64,000 nucleotides of DNA from Morchella semilibera (taxonomy: Eukaryota; Ascomycota; Pezizomycetes; Pezizales; Morchellaceae). The notes under the pieces were generated by a model. The model was not told where the DNA came from. It made no database searches and was given only the letters and a program-made list of their open reading frames with translations. Every line of letters starts with the position of its first letter. The stretch's first letter is position 1. Below, piece by piece: positions 41,645 through 53,500 of the stretch. Where the stretch lies: the NCBI GenBank assembly GCA_009192285.1, contig CM018609.1, positions 327,282 to 391,281 of the forward strand, read 5' to 3'. A program made the position numbers and the translations under genes.

Positions 41645-42899
41645 TCAGAGTTTCATGGGTATCGTGTATCTGGTCATCCCTGAACTATACAGTTCACGCC
41701 CAACGATATGATTTCCGAGATCCTTGCTCCTCGCACAACCCAACGAGTCTAGATAGCCGGATGTCATGACGAACCACCAGCCTGAGAGCTGCCATCCCTT
41801 GTTACCCCCGGCCTGCAAACAGCTCTTTTTCCACGTCTCTGCTTCTCGCCATGCCCGCTCACACTCATTCTTCAACTTGTCATTGTTTGCACTAAGCTCC
41901 GAGATTGCTTGCTCAGTGAGTATCTTTTCTAATGTCCATTTCTCGATGTTAGCAGCCTCATTTTCTTTCAGCTGCTGGATATATTGAACAGCGCGTTGCA
42001 AGATCGAGCCTTTGTTCTTTTCACAGCCTGGTACAATCTTGGCAAAGCTCGTTGATGCCCTCGTTGATGGTCTCCCGGCGACGGCGCTCGACTGCATTTG
42101 AGGGAGGGTTAGCAATCTATGTTATCGACCCGAATGGAGTGAATTAGGTATTAAGTTTCAGGGGTCATGAATACCTTCTTTGTGGTTATCTCGTCGAACC
42201 CTATGCCATTCTTCTGTCCCCACCTGAGGTTTTGGATTTGGATTGCCTGATGACCCGACTGGAGGTGAACCATGATGGCTGTGGTTCCCTGGAGCGTTGT
42301 GGTTCCCGCCTACACCCTCGGTGTGCCCCTCTACAGGCGGGGGAGATAGGGCTCCGAAGTTATTTTCTATCTGGCTATGTTCTCCAGATTTCCCACTCCC
42401 ATCCACCGGGGCGAATCCCATGGATGTTGGCTGCGGGACAGTCATCTGAGGCAGCATCCCGCTCATCGCGCCAGCAGCGACCAATGCAGCATTTGCTGCA
42501 TCGGCGCCCGCTGAACCATTCATTGTTGTCATGGGTGCTTGGGAGTTATTCAGTGTTTGGAAATTGTAGGGGCTTCCGGCGGGGCTTGCTTTCGAGTTTG
42601 TGTTTACTGGCATAAAAGAACCTGCGTTGGTGAGGTTGGGAGAAGATTGTTTGAAGGATGCTCTGCGACCACTGCTACCTTCACGCAACGACCGCCCATC
42701 GTCTCGCCCCTCCGAATCGTCGATCGAGTCTCGTTTCCTTTTGTGCGATGTGGACGCGTTGGAGTGTTGAGGCGAAGTAGAAGTCGACACACCGGTGGCT
42801 GGGTCCTGAAGATGAGACACCGGGGGAAGACTGCTGTGGTTGCCGGGCGTCGGCCGGGTCTTCGTGGTAGAGATCGTGTTGCTGGTCGCTCATCGACAT
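41645..42899 (-). CDS. CBF1-type bHLH transcription factor, apparently frameshifted
   Basis: Likely binds E-box (CACGTG) DNA, as CBF1 relatives do. Exon 1 (42899-42175) and exon 2 (from 42090) join after HRVRRDNHKE to give VERRRRETINEGINEL, the basic region and helix 1; then, in another frame, KIVPGCEKNKGSILQRAVQY is helix 2, followed by a coiled segment (ENEAANIEKWTLEKIL). Two single-base shifts are needed for one continuous protein: at the 5-base run 42822-42826, between MSDQQHDLYHEDPADARQPQ and VSHLQDPATG, and at 42044-42046 inside the bHLH domain. The C-terminus is uncertain: the open frame ends at 41645, but a more protein-like acidic tail in another frame ends at 41628. Assembly errors, a decayed gene or an unseen upstream exon could explain this. 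Confidence 0.7.
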
Positions 42900-45800
42900 T
42901 CGTTGCGTTTCGTTGTTGGCGCGCTCTTTTTTTTTCCCCCCCTCTGGAAGACAGGCACGAAAGCAGAACTCAAAACGGCTGCAAATTCTTTATGTATTGA
43001 ATTCAAGTATATGTAGCTATTTTTTTGATTTTAAATTCGTAGAAATTCGAAATATTTAGGGGAGAAAGCCCTTTTCTTTTTTTTTTCTTTTTAACGATGT
43101 TGGTGATTGATTGATTTCGGGGGTGGGGGGGGGGGCTGTTAAAAAAAAACCGAAGGAGGAATGGGCGCGGCGGTTTTATTCGGAAAGGCAAAGCTTTAGA
43201 CGAGAGATAAATGTCAACACGTGATAGGGTTTGGATATGTAGTAATAGAGAGCGAGAGGAAGTGAGAGGGTGAGAGGTGAGAGGTGAGAGTCACGGGAAC
43301 GTCTGGGCAGAAAGATGTCTGCCCCGCGACCTTGCAGTGGGGTTATGGGTGTAATGGTTTTGTCCGAGACGGAGGGGGGGGTGGGAAATGGAAATGGTGG
43401 AGGATTGTGGATGGCTGGAGGTGTGGGGGAATAAAAGGGAAAAAAAAAAATAAAAAAAAAATATAAAAAAAAAAGAAAGACGAACCGGGGGGGGGGGGGG
43501 GGGGGGGTTGTTGTCTGACGGGAACAAACGTTGCTCCTTTGGGGGCGGGTGAATGTATGGAAATGGGCGCGCGGGAAGGAGGCAGGGGAGGAGGATATGA
43601 ACGATGCTGGCGGCGACGGTCGAGTGCGAAAGTGGGAGAATACGGAAATTTTATGGGAACCAAGCCAGAGGTGGAGGAGTTGAGGGCAGATACATGAAAG
43701 GGACAAGGACAGGAGACAACTGACACAACTGACAGGCTGAGTGAAAAGCAATATATATGGATGAGTTATGGAGATATCATGAACTTATTTGGAGTATTAT
43801 CTACTAACCTTTTCAATCAGTCAATTTCTCTAGCTTCCTAAGCCAGCACTGGCAATAAATTTCACCGTGGCTGACGGTCAGAGTCTATCACTCTCGTCGT
43901 CGTCCTCTTCCTCCTTTCACGCTCACTCGCGTTTCCCTGTTCAAACCGCGAACTGTCCCCTCTTCCTGTCGCTCCCCCCCTCCCCCTCCCTCAAACTGCA
44001 ATTAATCAACGGCAATCAACCACACTTCCCTTCTTCGACTTCTCCAGCTTTTCCGTATGTAGCTTCTTTCGTGTGTGCTGACTTGATTCCCTCTCCCCCC
44101 ACCTCTGTTCCACAATATCCCACTCACTCAGTCTCACTCTCGAGATCTCACTGTCTGACCCTCAAAACCTCTCACTCGCTCACGTTCGGGCAATATCTCT
44201 GGTGACTGAAGTATGTCAAAGTGACAAAACGTGATGGTGGTGGGCCGTGCGATCAACGAATGATTTAAAGATCAAAATAAAAATAAAAAAATAAAAATAA
44301 AAAGAAATAAAATAAAAAAGAAATCAGAGGGAGGGCTAGGTAAAGCGGTGGGATGACGACCTTTCGGAGCTTCTTTCCTTTGTCTCGATCGGGGTCGAGT
44401 CGGGTTACGTCCGGACTCTGGTGTGGTTCAGCCCGGCTAAGGGTACCCTACGATCTGTCTATTCACAAAGCAAGCGAGTCGATAGGCAACATCGATAAAA
44501 TAGGTTGAGGGCAAAAAAAAAAAAAATGAAGATCGACCGGGGGTGGGTATGGCGGAGGTTAAATTTCCAACGACTGTGGGCAAACAATCGTGGTCTATCA
44601 ACTACATGTATGAACCCCATGGACCACCACATACAACAAAAGGTGAATTCTTAATCTCCTGTCTCCCCCAACTCCTACTCTCTCTCCCTCTCCCACAATC
44701 TCTCTCTCAATCATACTCTGATCCGCCTTTCGTTGTGTAGTCTACTACATAGGACCAGGTCAACGTGGTTGGTGGGCGGTGGCTAGACCTCCCAGTGGTT
44801 CAGGGGGTGGGTCAGGTGAGCACTTGTCGCTGGTCATCAGTCTTAGTATGTACTCAGAAATACCCAGTGTTTGCATTCCCGCAGCACAACGCCATCGCGA
44901 TCCGCCCCCCCCCCCCCCCCAGATAGATCTTCCAGATTCAGATAATTCCAAAAAAAGAACCTAGAAAAAGATTCAAAAAAAGCAAGAATACCTTGTTTCT
45001 GGCAAGTTTAATTCCGCAACGAACAAATACCGCCGAATCAACACAAGTACCTAGTGTGGATGTATTTACAGCAATTAAAGTACACATTTTTCATGTACCG
45101 GGTGAACAGCTTCTTGTTACCATAAGCGCCTGCAAGAAGTTGCCAAACTTGCCGAAAGTTTGTCCACCCGCTCTTCCCCATGCCCCGATCATCCATGTAC
45201 GTTATTCTTGATCTTCGCCATTTCTCGGATCGTCCTCCGCCAGGGTTAGCTGCCAAAACGTGCATATTCCAAAGTACTCAAAAGTGCTTATCCTAAGCCC
45301 ACTCGCCCTCACTCTCCCCTTAGCTTTCACTCCTTTGGGTCAAAAGTTGATCGATATGAGCCCTGGCGGACCAAAGCACTAGCTAATTAGCTAGGCGACA
45401 TAATTATTCTCGGGGCTTTTTTTTATTTTTATTTTTATAGGTACGGGCTATGTGTCAAATAAATGGTTCAGAAGCATGTATACGTATATGTACGTACGTG
45501 CATCCAATGTTGTATTAGGGTGTAGCTAGCTGGCCGTAGGGAAGAAAAAGTACATGCAGTGGAAGGGGTGTTATGTACCACTATTGAGAGCTGATATATC
45601 AATTTTAAATCACTTTATTGTTTATTTTACATTTATTTTATTTTATTTTCTATTTTCTATTTTCTATTTTTTATTTATTTTTTTATCCCTCTCCTTCGCA
45701 CCCCTCCCATCTGCCGTCAACTCGATGCAGCCCATGTGCCCCTCGCATCTGGTTAGCCTAATGGCCTAGACCAAGACAAAACTATTTTTGATGGCGCCTG

Positions 45801-48669
45801 TATCTTGAGGGCGGGGGGGGGGGGGGCAAGTCATTTTGACAATAAGACCAGCAGGATAAGCAAAGAAGCCGAGTCTGATCGTGCAGAGTAGTCAGATAAG
45901 TGAAATATCGTGAGAGATATTTCTATTCCTCTCCAGCCTCTCATCAGGTTTTTCCCCCGATGGATGGGTGGTCGATCTACATCGAAATCGGGCTTCTACA
46001 GGCGTTATGCACCAATCATGAGCTATCACTCGCATTAATCCCTTCATCGAGTAACCGAGTAGCTAGGGTCAATAGATGCAGTAAAAATCCTTCTGTCGGC
46101 ATGAATACACGAACATATGGACAGACTCTAGACTCATGTGAGGACTGGGTGTAGAGGCCTGTGTTGCCTGGTCTATCATGGAATCTCTTCGATGAAACCT
46201 CACTTCTTGGCCACGTGCAACAGAACAAACCTGTCGAATCGACCAAGTTACGGCTAGACTTCCCAGATATTGGATCACCGAAGCTCAAACGGACTCGAGC
46301 CATCAGTAGCCTAGCTCTAGACACGGATGTCAGGCGATCTCGGGGAAAGAGCGCTTCCCCGCACCTTCCAGCGTCTCACTCCCGCGGCGGCTGGGATAAC
46401 TTGATCGACCGACCCTTCCTGAAGATCAAGCGCAAACTGATGGAGGAAGACAAATCAAACTTCATCAAACTAGCTGAGAAGTCGCCACTTTATCTGCTCT
46501 AATCCTCGTGGTGTCGAAGGAGATAAGAATAATGGCCCCTGCGTGGCTAGCTTCTAGCTAGAAAGAAGGCCAAGCACCTAAATACTTATCACCGCAGCAC
46601 CAACATTAGACCTTGCTATCTAACTAGCTACCTTTTGGCTTCAGCCCGGAAATCCCCACATCCTAGAGCTACATTTCTCGAACTTTGATAGTTGAGACAC
46701 ATCTCCTCCTGCTCCTGCTCCTCCTGCTCCTCCTACCCCTCCTACCCCCTACTCCTCCTACTCCTCCTACTCCTCTTTTTGTTTAGATTATGTACATGAG
46801 GTCCATTTTATTGTTTCATCCCTTGACTAACGAAGCAGACATCCCAGGGCGATACTTGGCCATTGTCTAATCGAGGTCTCCATTATCTTGGAGGAGTCAA
46901 TATTCGCATATCTGTTTCGATAGATGAAGTATATTGAATCTCCGCCATCTCCGAACTCACTATCCGGCTGTTGATCAGGGTACCTTCATGCCCCGGATAG
47001 ATTTAACCCCACATCGTGCATAAGGAAATAGACACAAAAAAAATTATGGATTCGTAATATTTCTTGCTCAACAGGAAGCACCTCAACGGTTACTGTTCCG
47101 TTTCCTGTGACCGAGGTATTAGCGCAAAGATCACCGACGCCTACGTCTTTCAAAACGTAACTCGATCTCGTGTACTCACCGATACGGCTTGGTCAGATCA
47201 CTGACCCTGTTTGAGCGTTATTTACCACTTTATGCCTTCACTTGGCCTCGCCTTCACTTGGCCTCGCCAATAAAGCCGCGATTTCTTCTGGCCGAAGATC
47301 ATATCCGAGGGCAATGATTAAGAACAAGAAAATATAATTCTGCCACTTAATGAAACTTGACCCCGAAACGACGGCAAAAGGCGGCCCGCGATATATCGCT
47401 GAGGATAATGTGTAATTCACCCCACCTTTAGCGGTTACCGCTGGATCACCTATTGCACAGTATTGAAAGCTAATTATATATATGGCAGTTTAGCAACAGT
47501 TATTATTCGTTCAGCGCTTAAAACCCCTCTCTAGGCAGTTATCGCGGATCGATGATCCAGATACAGGTCTAGAGGCCGGGGGCGGGTCTAGAGCCAATAG
47601 ACGAGCACGTGCATCGGGAATCACGAAACAAAAATTGCAGATATCTATTAAAGCTATCGACAGGCATAGGGATGCGGTCAAAAACATGGTGCGCACTGTT
47701 GATTTCAGATGCTGCACGTGGATTTATACCCCTTAGATGTCCAATTATAGGCAGGGTTACCATCGACTGGGCGGGAATCCTCTCAATGAGAGCACGCGCA
47801 GGGGCGAATAGACTGGATGCCTTCTAACACTGAGTACAAGTGCGGTGAATGCTAAAAACGTGTTTACAACGCCTTCCCTCTTGCAGAATCTAAAAGTAAC
47901 ACCCCTTCCATTTTCATTTCCCCCCCCACGGATCCAAGACAACACCCACGGGAAAGCACCCATGCTTTTAAAGTTAGGCGAGATCGGTACCACAACAGCC
48001 GTTGAGTGTTTCATCTTCCTCACAAGAGTTAACGCATTCAGGAACCTCGGTACAGCGGCACTGATCACCGTGTGACGAATCGCATCAGTGCGAGCGCCGA
48101 GCTCGACAGGTAGACGTCGCGAGAGCTGCATAAGTGTTTACTTTCTCAGCGCGCGCGGGCCTGGGTTACTGGCGGCCTTTTCAGTCTCATCTACCCTGGC
48201 TTTGGGGACTTTGGATTATGGGAGGACCGGGAAAGATACTTAAAAATATGCACCCAGAAGAAATCTTGGGCTTGTGGGTTTGGAATGATTGGTGTCACTT
48301 ACCGATACCTCACTACATACACCGTACGGCGTAGTCGAGATTAGCTGGGATAAACAAGCCACCCAAAATAATATTTACTGTATTACTCCATCATGAGATA
48401 GCTGTAACTGAAGACCAGAATTCTTTAGGTATTTACCGGATTCTTGTATAATCTATCAGAATAATTAGAAGCTTGAACGCCCGTTAGTTTTGACCATTCA
48501 TCGTGCTCTAACAATCCCTCTGCTGGTCGGATCTTTTTTCTCTTTTTTTTTTGTACCTTAACAATTATTCTTCACTTATTATTCTCAAGAGGTGGTCTAG
48601 ACGGCTATACTCTCGCTTGATAACCGGTATCATTTTACAGGCCTAGTATCTTCTAGATTTCTTGGGCAG
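42900..48669. other. Gene-poor region upstream of CBF1-like gene and GH5
   Basis: Seen: A-rich plus 21-nt G run (43441-43507), a CT-rich plus-strand stretch 43880-44200, runs of 16 C at 44905 and 14 G at 45813, TACATGTA at 44603, a TCC/TAC-type repeat near 46705-46775, a 16-bp tandem duplication at 47235-47266 and a doubtful ORF at 46161-46502. Otherwise nothing recognisable. Open frames on both strands around 47511-48131 lack domain features. Confidence 0.5.
46161..46502 (+). CDS. Hypothetical protein fragment, unrecognised
   Basis: An open frame of 113 codons whose composition looks coding. It has charged and structured phrases such as FPDIGSPKLKRTRAISSLAL and FLKIKRKLMEEDKSNFIKL and ends PLYLL. 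The coordinates begin at a TTG, and no convincing ATG starts it. The same frame is open upstream from an ATG at 45900 and is interrupted only by one TAG at 46152. It may be a terminal exon whose acceptor is near 46154, a broken gene, or chance. I do not recognise a family. Confidence 0.3.
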   Translation: MLPGLSWNLFDETSLLGHVQQNKPVESTKLRLDFPDIGSPKLKRTRAISSLALDTDVRRSRGKSASPHLPASHSRGGWDNLIDRPFLKIKRKLMEEDKSNFIKLAEKSPLYLL

Positions 48670-50084
48670 ATGCGAGGACAAGCTATTCTCGCAGCGGCAT
48701 TATCCGGACTTTTCTTTTCTCGGTCTGCACTGGCTACTAATTTCATCCAAGGAGGCAAGAAAACCTAGATTCTAGCGCAGGTATCAATCTGGACTGATAT
48801 ATCTGTATGTCGCAGTTAATATTGGGGCTTGGCTTGTGTTGGAAAAATGGATGAGTTCTGAACCTTTTGCAAATACTCACGCTGAAGATGAATATTCGTT
48901 ATGCAAAGAGCTGGGGCCTGATAAGTGTAAAACGGTGCTGGAAGCCCATTGGGGGGGATCCTGGTTTAATCAAGCCACTGTCACAGAGTTGGCCAACTCT
49001 GGCGTCAATGCGTAAGTGCTTTTAAACTCTAAAAATGTTTCATATATCAACGCTGATACTAGCCGTCTTGACGCAGACTTCGTATCCCAATTGGGTATTG
49101 GGCTTTTGACAATGAAGACACACCATACGTCCAAGGCGCGGCTGCATGGATGGATGAGGCTATCGAATGGGCACGTACTGCCAAGATGAAGGTCTGGGTC
49201 GATCTTCACGGTGCTCCAGGTAGCCAGAACGGTTTTGATAACTCCGGGCAATCGGGGGAGGTCTCATGGCAAAAAGGAAACAACATTGAGCGAACTAAGG
49301 AAGTCCTCAAAATAATGGGAAAGAAATACGGAAGCAATAAATATACGGATGTTGTTGTTGCAATCCAACTGGTTAACGAGCCAATTTCTTGGGGGAATAA
49401 CAACTTTGATACAACTTTTCAGTTTGCGGTCGACGCTTACTGGGCCGTAAGACAGTCGGCTGAAAATAAGAAGTTGATGGTCATCATGCATGATGCGTTC
49501 AGAGGAGTATCTAGCTGGGAACGCCTTCCTGAAAGAACTTCTGCTGGCGGCCCTGAAAGTGGCCTCTTGGGTATCGATACCCACATGTATCAGGTTAGTG
49601 GTTTTGTCTAGATCTCCGCAACAATTGTTGGATTGTTCCTCGTCACATTTTGCTAACATCTTGTTAGTGTTTTGTTAAAGAAGACAAGGCCCTTTCACAG
49701 GAAAAACACGTAGAAAAAGCTTGTAACTGGGCCACTGAGCTTAAGAAATCCAAAGGGCTCATGTCCACCTACGTCGGCGAATGGTCCGCTGCCACAGACA
49801 TCTGTACTTATCCTGACGGTACTAACACAGCCGGGGCTACATGTAGCGTTGACGGCTGCCAATGCCAGAGTAACGTAGATAGTAAACAGTGGAAACAACC
49901 CATGAAGGATGCCGTTAGACGTTATATGGAAGCCCAGCTGGACGCGTTTCAGCATGGTGCAAACGGGTACTTCTTTTGGGCATTCAAAGGACCAGGGGCG
50001 TGGAGCTGGCTCGACGGTGTCAAGCAGGGATGGATTCCTCAGCCTTTGAATAATAGAAAATTCCCTAACCAATGTAAATTTTAG
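48670..50084 (+). CDS. Secreted GH5 exo-beta-1,3-glucanase (EXG-like)
   Basis: Hydrolyses beta-1,3-glucan at the cell wall or outside the cell. Exons are 48670-48754, 48816-49011, 49077-49593 and 49668-50084, giving 404 residues. A signal peptide is visible (MRGQAILAAALSGLFFSRSA). The family motif GVNIGAWLVLEKWM follows directly across intron 1, which has a GC donor (GAG|GCAAGA) and acceptor GCAG; reading through the donor would meet a stop at once. Catalytic residues are the acid/base Glu near 195 (IQLVNEP) and the nucleophile Glu near 304 (YVGEWS). RIPIGYWAF and VWVDLHGAPGSQNG are also typical. It ends NRKFPNQCKF. The last exon contains the only coding copy of TACATGTA (49838). Confidence 0.92.
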
Positions 50085-50548
50085 CCCTGTATTACATGTA
50101 GATACCATATAGAATAGATCTAGACCAACAAGAGATAAAAATATTGTGGCATTGTGTTTCACTGACATTGTCAATAGGGTAGGGTGCAATTAATGGATTA
50201 ACAACAATAACAACTGTAGGGTAGGACGTGTCTTCAAACTAAGTACATGTAGGTAGGTGATTGAGCCTTTTGGTACTAAATAGCAAAATAGTAGTCTTAT
50301 GAGACGAAGGTTAACTCTCTATAACATAGCACAAAGGCGTTGCGGTTTTCACAATTGGGGTCTGGATAACATGGTCAGGTTACATCATATTCAAGAAATG
50401 GCGGTAACACATGTTGTGCGACAGCTATGCGGGGATGGGTAAGCCAAAGTGTGCATACACCCCCGTCTCTTGGCATTCGGGCATCGCGAACGTTGGGGAC
50501 GAACACAACCTCGACAGAATTCTGTCATATCCAAACATAACACTATCA
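50085..50548. other. Intergenic, GH5 to UIM protein
   Basis: Contains TACATGTA at 50093 and 50244. An open frame runs from about 50411 into the next gene, with possible earlier starts such as an ATG in the phrase AGMGKPKCAYTP; nothing in it looks conserved. Confidence 0.4.
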
Positions 50549-53500
50549 ATGAAGATGAACGAAATTGGTGTTGACGAGAATAAGATCGAAACATTAGTTC
50601 AGCTAGGTATCCCACGAGATGCCGCTGTACAAAGTCTGAAGGTTCCGAACCCATAACTACTGTTGATTCCATAGGCCTCCCTTCAACATGACCTCTCTAA
50701 TTCTCATAATATTATTTTATAGTCTTGCAACGGTCAGCTCGAGAGGGCAGCAGAATATTATTGGGGCGGAGACTACCAAAAGGTGAGCCATACCTGGATA
50801 GCTTCCTGAGGGAGATGGGCATAGAAAACTTATGATGTCACTTTAGGCCCAGGATAGTGTGAAATGGAGTGAAGATGTTTGGGCTGCTCCTAGGGAGGGT
50901 CCAGCTGGTCCACCACTACCACCAGGTACTGACAATAACTCTCATCGTATACTCCATCGGTGGGGTGAGACTGACAAGTTTGACGGATTTGTGCTTGTTT
51001 ATGAGACTGACAAGTTTGACGGATTTGTGCTTGTTTAGAGTTCCGCATACACTCATTAGATGTGCTGCCACCAAGTGTCTTTGAGCCCGATTCTCGACCA
51101 CCTTCTAGAATTTCGAACCGAAAACCAATCGATTTAACGGACGGAGACGAAAACGGTAGATTTTCATGTCTCAGGTTGGACGGACGGGTTACTGATATCT
51201 ATGAAACGCTAGATCCCGAACTTGCTCGAGCTCTGGCAGCTTCATTACAAGAATCCGGAGACCACTCTGGCGGCTTCTATAGTCAACAGGAAAGCGGTAT
51301 TACACATACTTCACCAACGAACCCTAATTTTGGGAGGGCACCACCAGACCGAGAGTATGAACCCAACCAGTGGGCTTTGACCACAACACAGACCCATGAG
51401 ATATTTCTTGACCCTTTCCCCGCAGATAGGATGCGTACACATGGAGACCCGGCGTTCCTCAGGCCTGACAAGTCAGGGGGTAATCTTGCTGCTCTCATCA
51501 CAATACTTCACTCCATTCCAGGCGCCAGAGAGGCCCTCCTATTCAGAGCACTTGTTGGTCCAGACTACGGTCATGATGATCAATGGTGGAACGGACAGTC
51601 GATAAGAAAATTGAGAATTGTTAATGTCGATGAAGATTTAGAAGTATTCGCACCTGAAGAGATAGTAGAGGCTCAACGCCTGATGGCGTTCTTGGATCAA
51701 ACAAACAGGGCCTATGGAAGTGTTGAAGGGTTATCCTCTTTACAATCGATACAAAACGATCCTCATAGTGGTAATTCTTTTCAATCTGGCATTATCACCG
51801 AGTAAATCTCGGTCTACTCATCGTCTGACAAACTGGTTATAGCAGACATCATTGCAGCCTTCTTTGACGCCTGGAGGATAGCCACTGACAAGGTGGTTTA
51901 TGAGTTGGGCAAAGATATACAATTTGTAAACCCGTTTATATCGAGCGCTACCCAGCGTCCTCGAGAGGCCTCGGTTTCTGATGCTGAACTACAAATTGGT
52001 TACCAAAAATTCGGGAATCTCACACTTACAGCGTGTGCAGAAGATACTACACTCTACGATGCGGTTGACAGGGTGGTTTGGATATTGGATGATAACGATG
52101 TCTTTGTGGAATTTTCAGATGTTCTTTGCATATCAATCAAACCCGATATCAACGATACGCCGCGGACAGGTTGTAGGCTGGATATTCCAATGGTTTTCTA
52201 TCCGGACCGATATACCGAAGGCTGGGTTGAGCCTATCCGGGAGGTTAGAAAGCAAATAGAGGGAAAACGGGCTCTGATCGACGATATTGAAATAAAAGAG
52301 GAAAAATTGAGGAATTTCAGGCCCAAAAAAGTCGGCGGAGGAAATCCTACATACGATCCAAAAGTACTTCTAGAATCTGTGATTGGGCATTTGTCGACAC
52401 CACAACCGCCAACACCCTCTCTTACTGATGGTGGACACGAAGATTTACCCACTGAGGGCCAGAAGGGCAAAGGCTTGCAACAGGACACTGATATGGACCC
52501 ACAAGTGGATAACAGTGTGTACCCCCAGGACCGGGATCAAGATACGGTTAATATGTTGAAAATCATCCTTTCACAGTTAGAAAAGAAATTGAACGGTATG
52601 ATATTGCCTTAGCAAGTTAATGATCAACGGTCTGATGTTTAGTAGACCTATCAGTGAAAAAGGAGGAGGCCCATGAAGCATTCAAGAAGCTCAAGGATTT
52701 ATTCACGTCACCCGAAACCTCCGATCCAAGCTGCCCTCCTCTAACAATGTATTCGCTACGTGGCTTCTCTACTGAACCCTCCGTGCTCTACGTGCTTATT
52801 CCAAACGACACAATCGAAGATTCCACCCATAGTGCTTCTTCAAGCTCCGCCAATACTTCTAGAGACCAATGGTGGTGTATTCACTGGGGATCATCTAATT
52901 CAGGATGGGATGAAACCCCTACAGCGAGCTACGAAGTCAGGAAAGTAACACAGGAGGAAGTCCACTCTGCATTTGAAAGTACAGGGGATGGTTCATTGTT
53001 ATTGGTTTACGCCAATAATAATGCCCTCATGCCTCTAGATTGTGTCAGCACGGGTTTGCCACAACCCCTACAAGTATGTGTTGATTTGTACCAGGTCTGG
53101 GGATAAACATTAACTAATTAAATATATTTAGATGTTTGTCGATAGGGACAACGCTGCATTTAAGGCAGAGCTGCAGCCTAATTCTCCGGGGAAAAAACGA
53201 CACAACAATTGGCTAGAAGACGAAGATGAAGGGGTAGACCTGAACAACAATTTCTTGCCCAAAAAAGTATCCTCCTCAAGAAGTAGTGCCACTCTTGAGA
53301 ACGATGCCCCGGACACACGTCGAAATAGCCTAGAGGCTACTGAAATGGAGATGACGGAAGGGGTAGATCCGACCGACATAATAGAGGAGGCAACGGAAAC
53401 CCGTCTTCCAGATGGTAATTCTATAAACACTTCAGAGCTGGCACCCCCTTATCAGGAGGAAATGACAGAGAGAGGACATGTCTCACCTGTTGCAAAGGCG

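Noticed and set aside
42805-42830. A 15-nt GT...AG stretch in the CBF1-like gene as an intron
   Set aside because: Too short for splicing, and removing a multiple of three would not repair the frame.
43176-43751. 191-codon Pro/Phe-rich frame opposite the G run
   Set aside because: It is the pyrimidine complement of the purine-rich tract; low complexity explains its openness.
43867-44205. 112-codon Ser/Pro-rich plus-strand frame
   Set aside because: CT-rich leader-like DNA, with no flanking exon or conserved content.
47757-48131. 124-codon minus-strand frame with a plus-strand counterpart
   Set aside because: Both strands are open over the same stretch and neither shows a domain.
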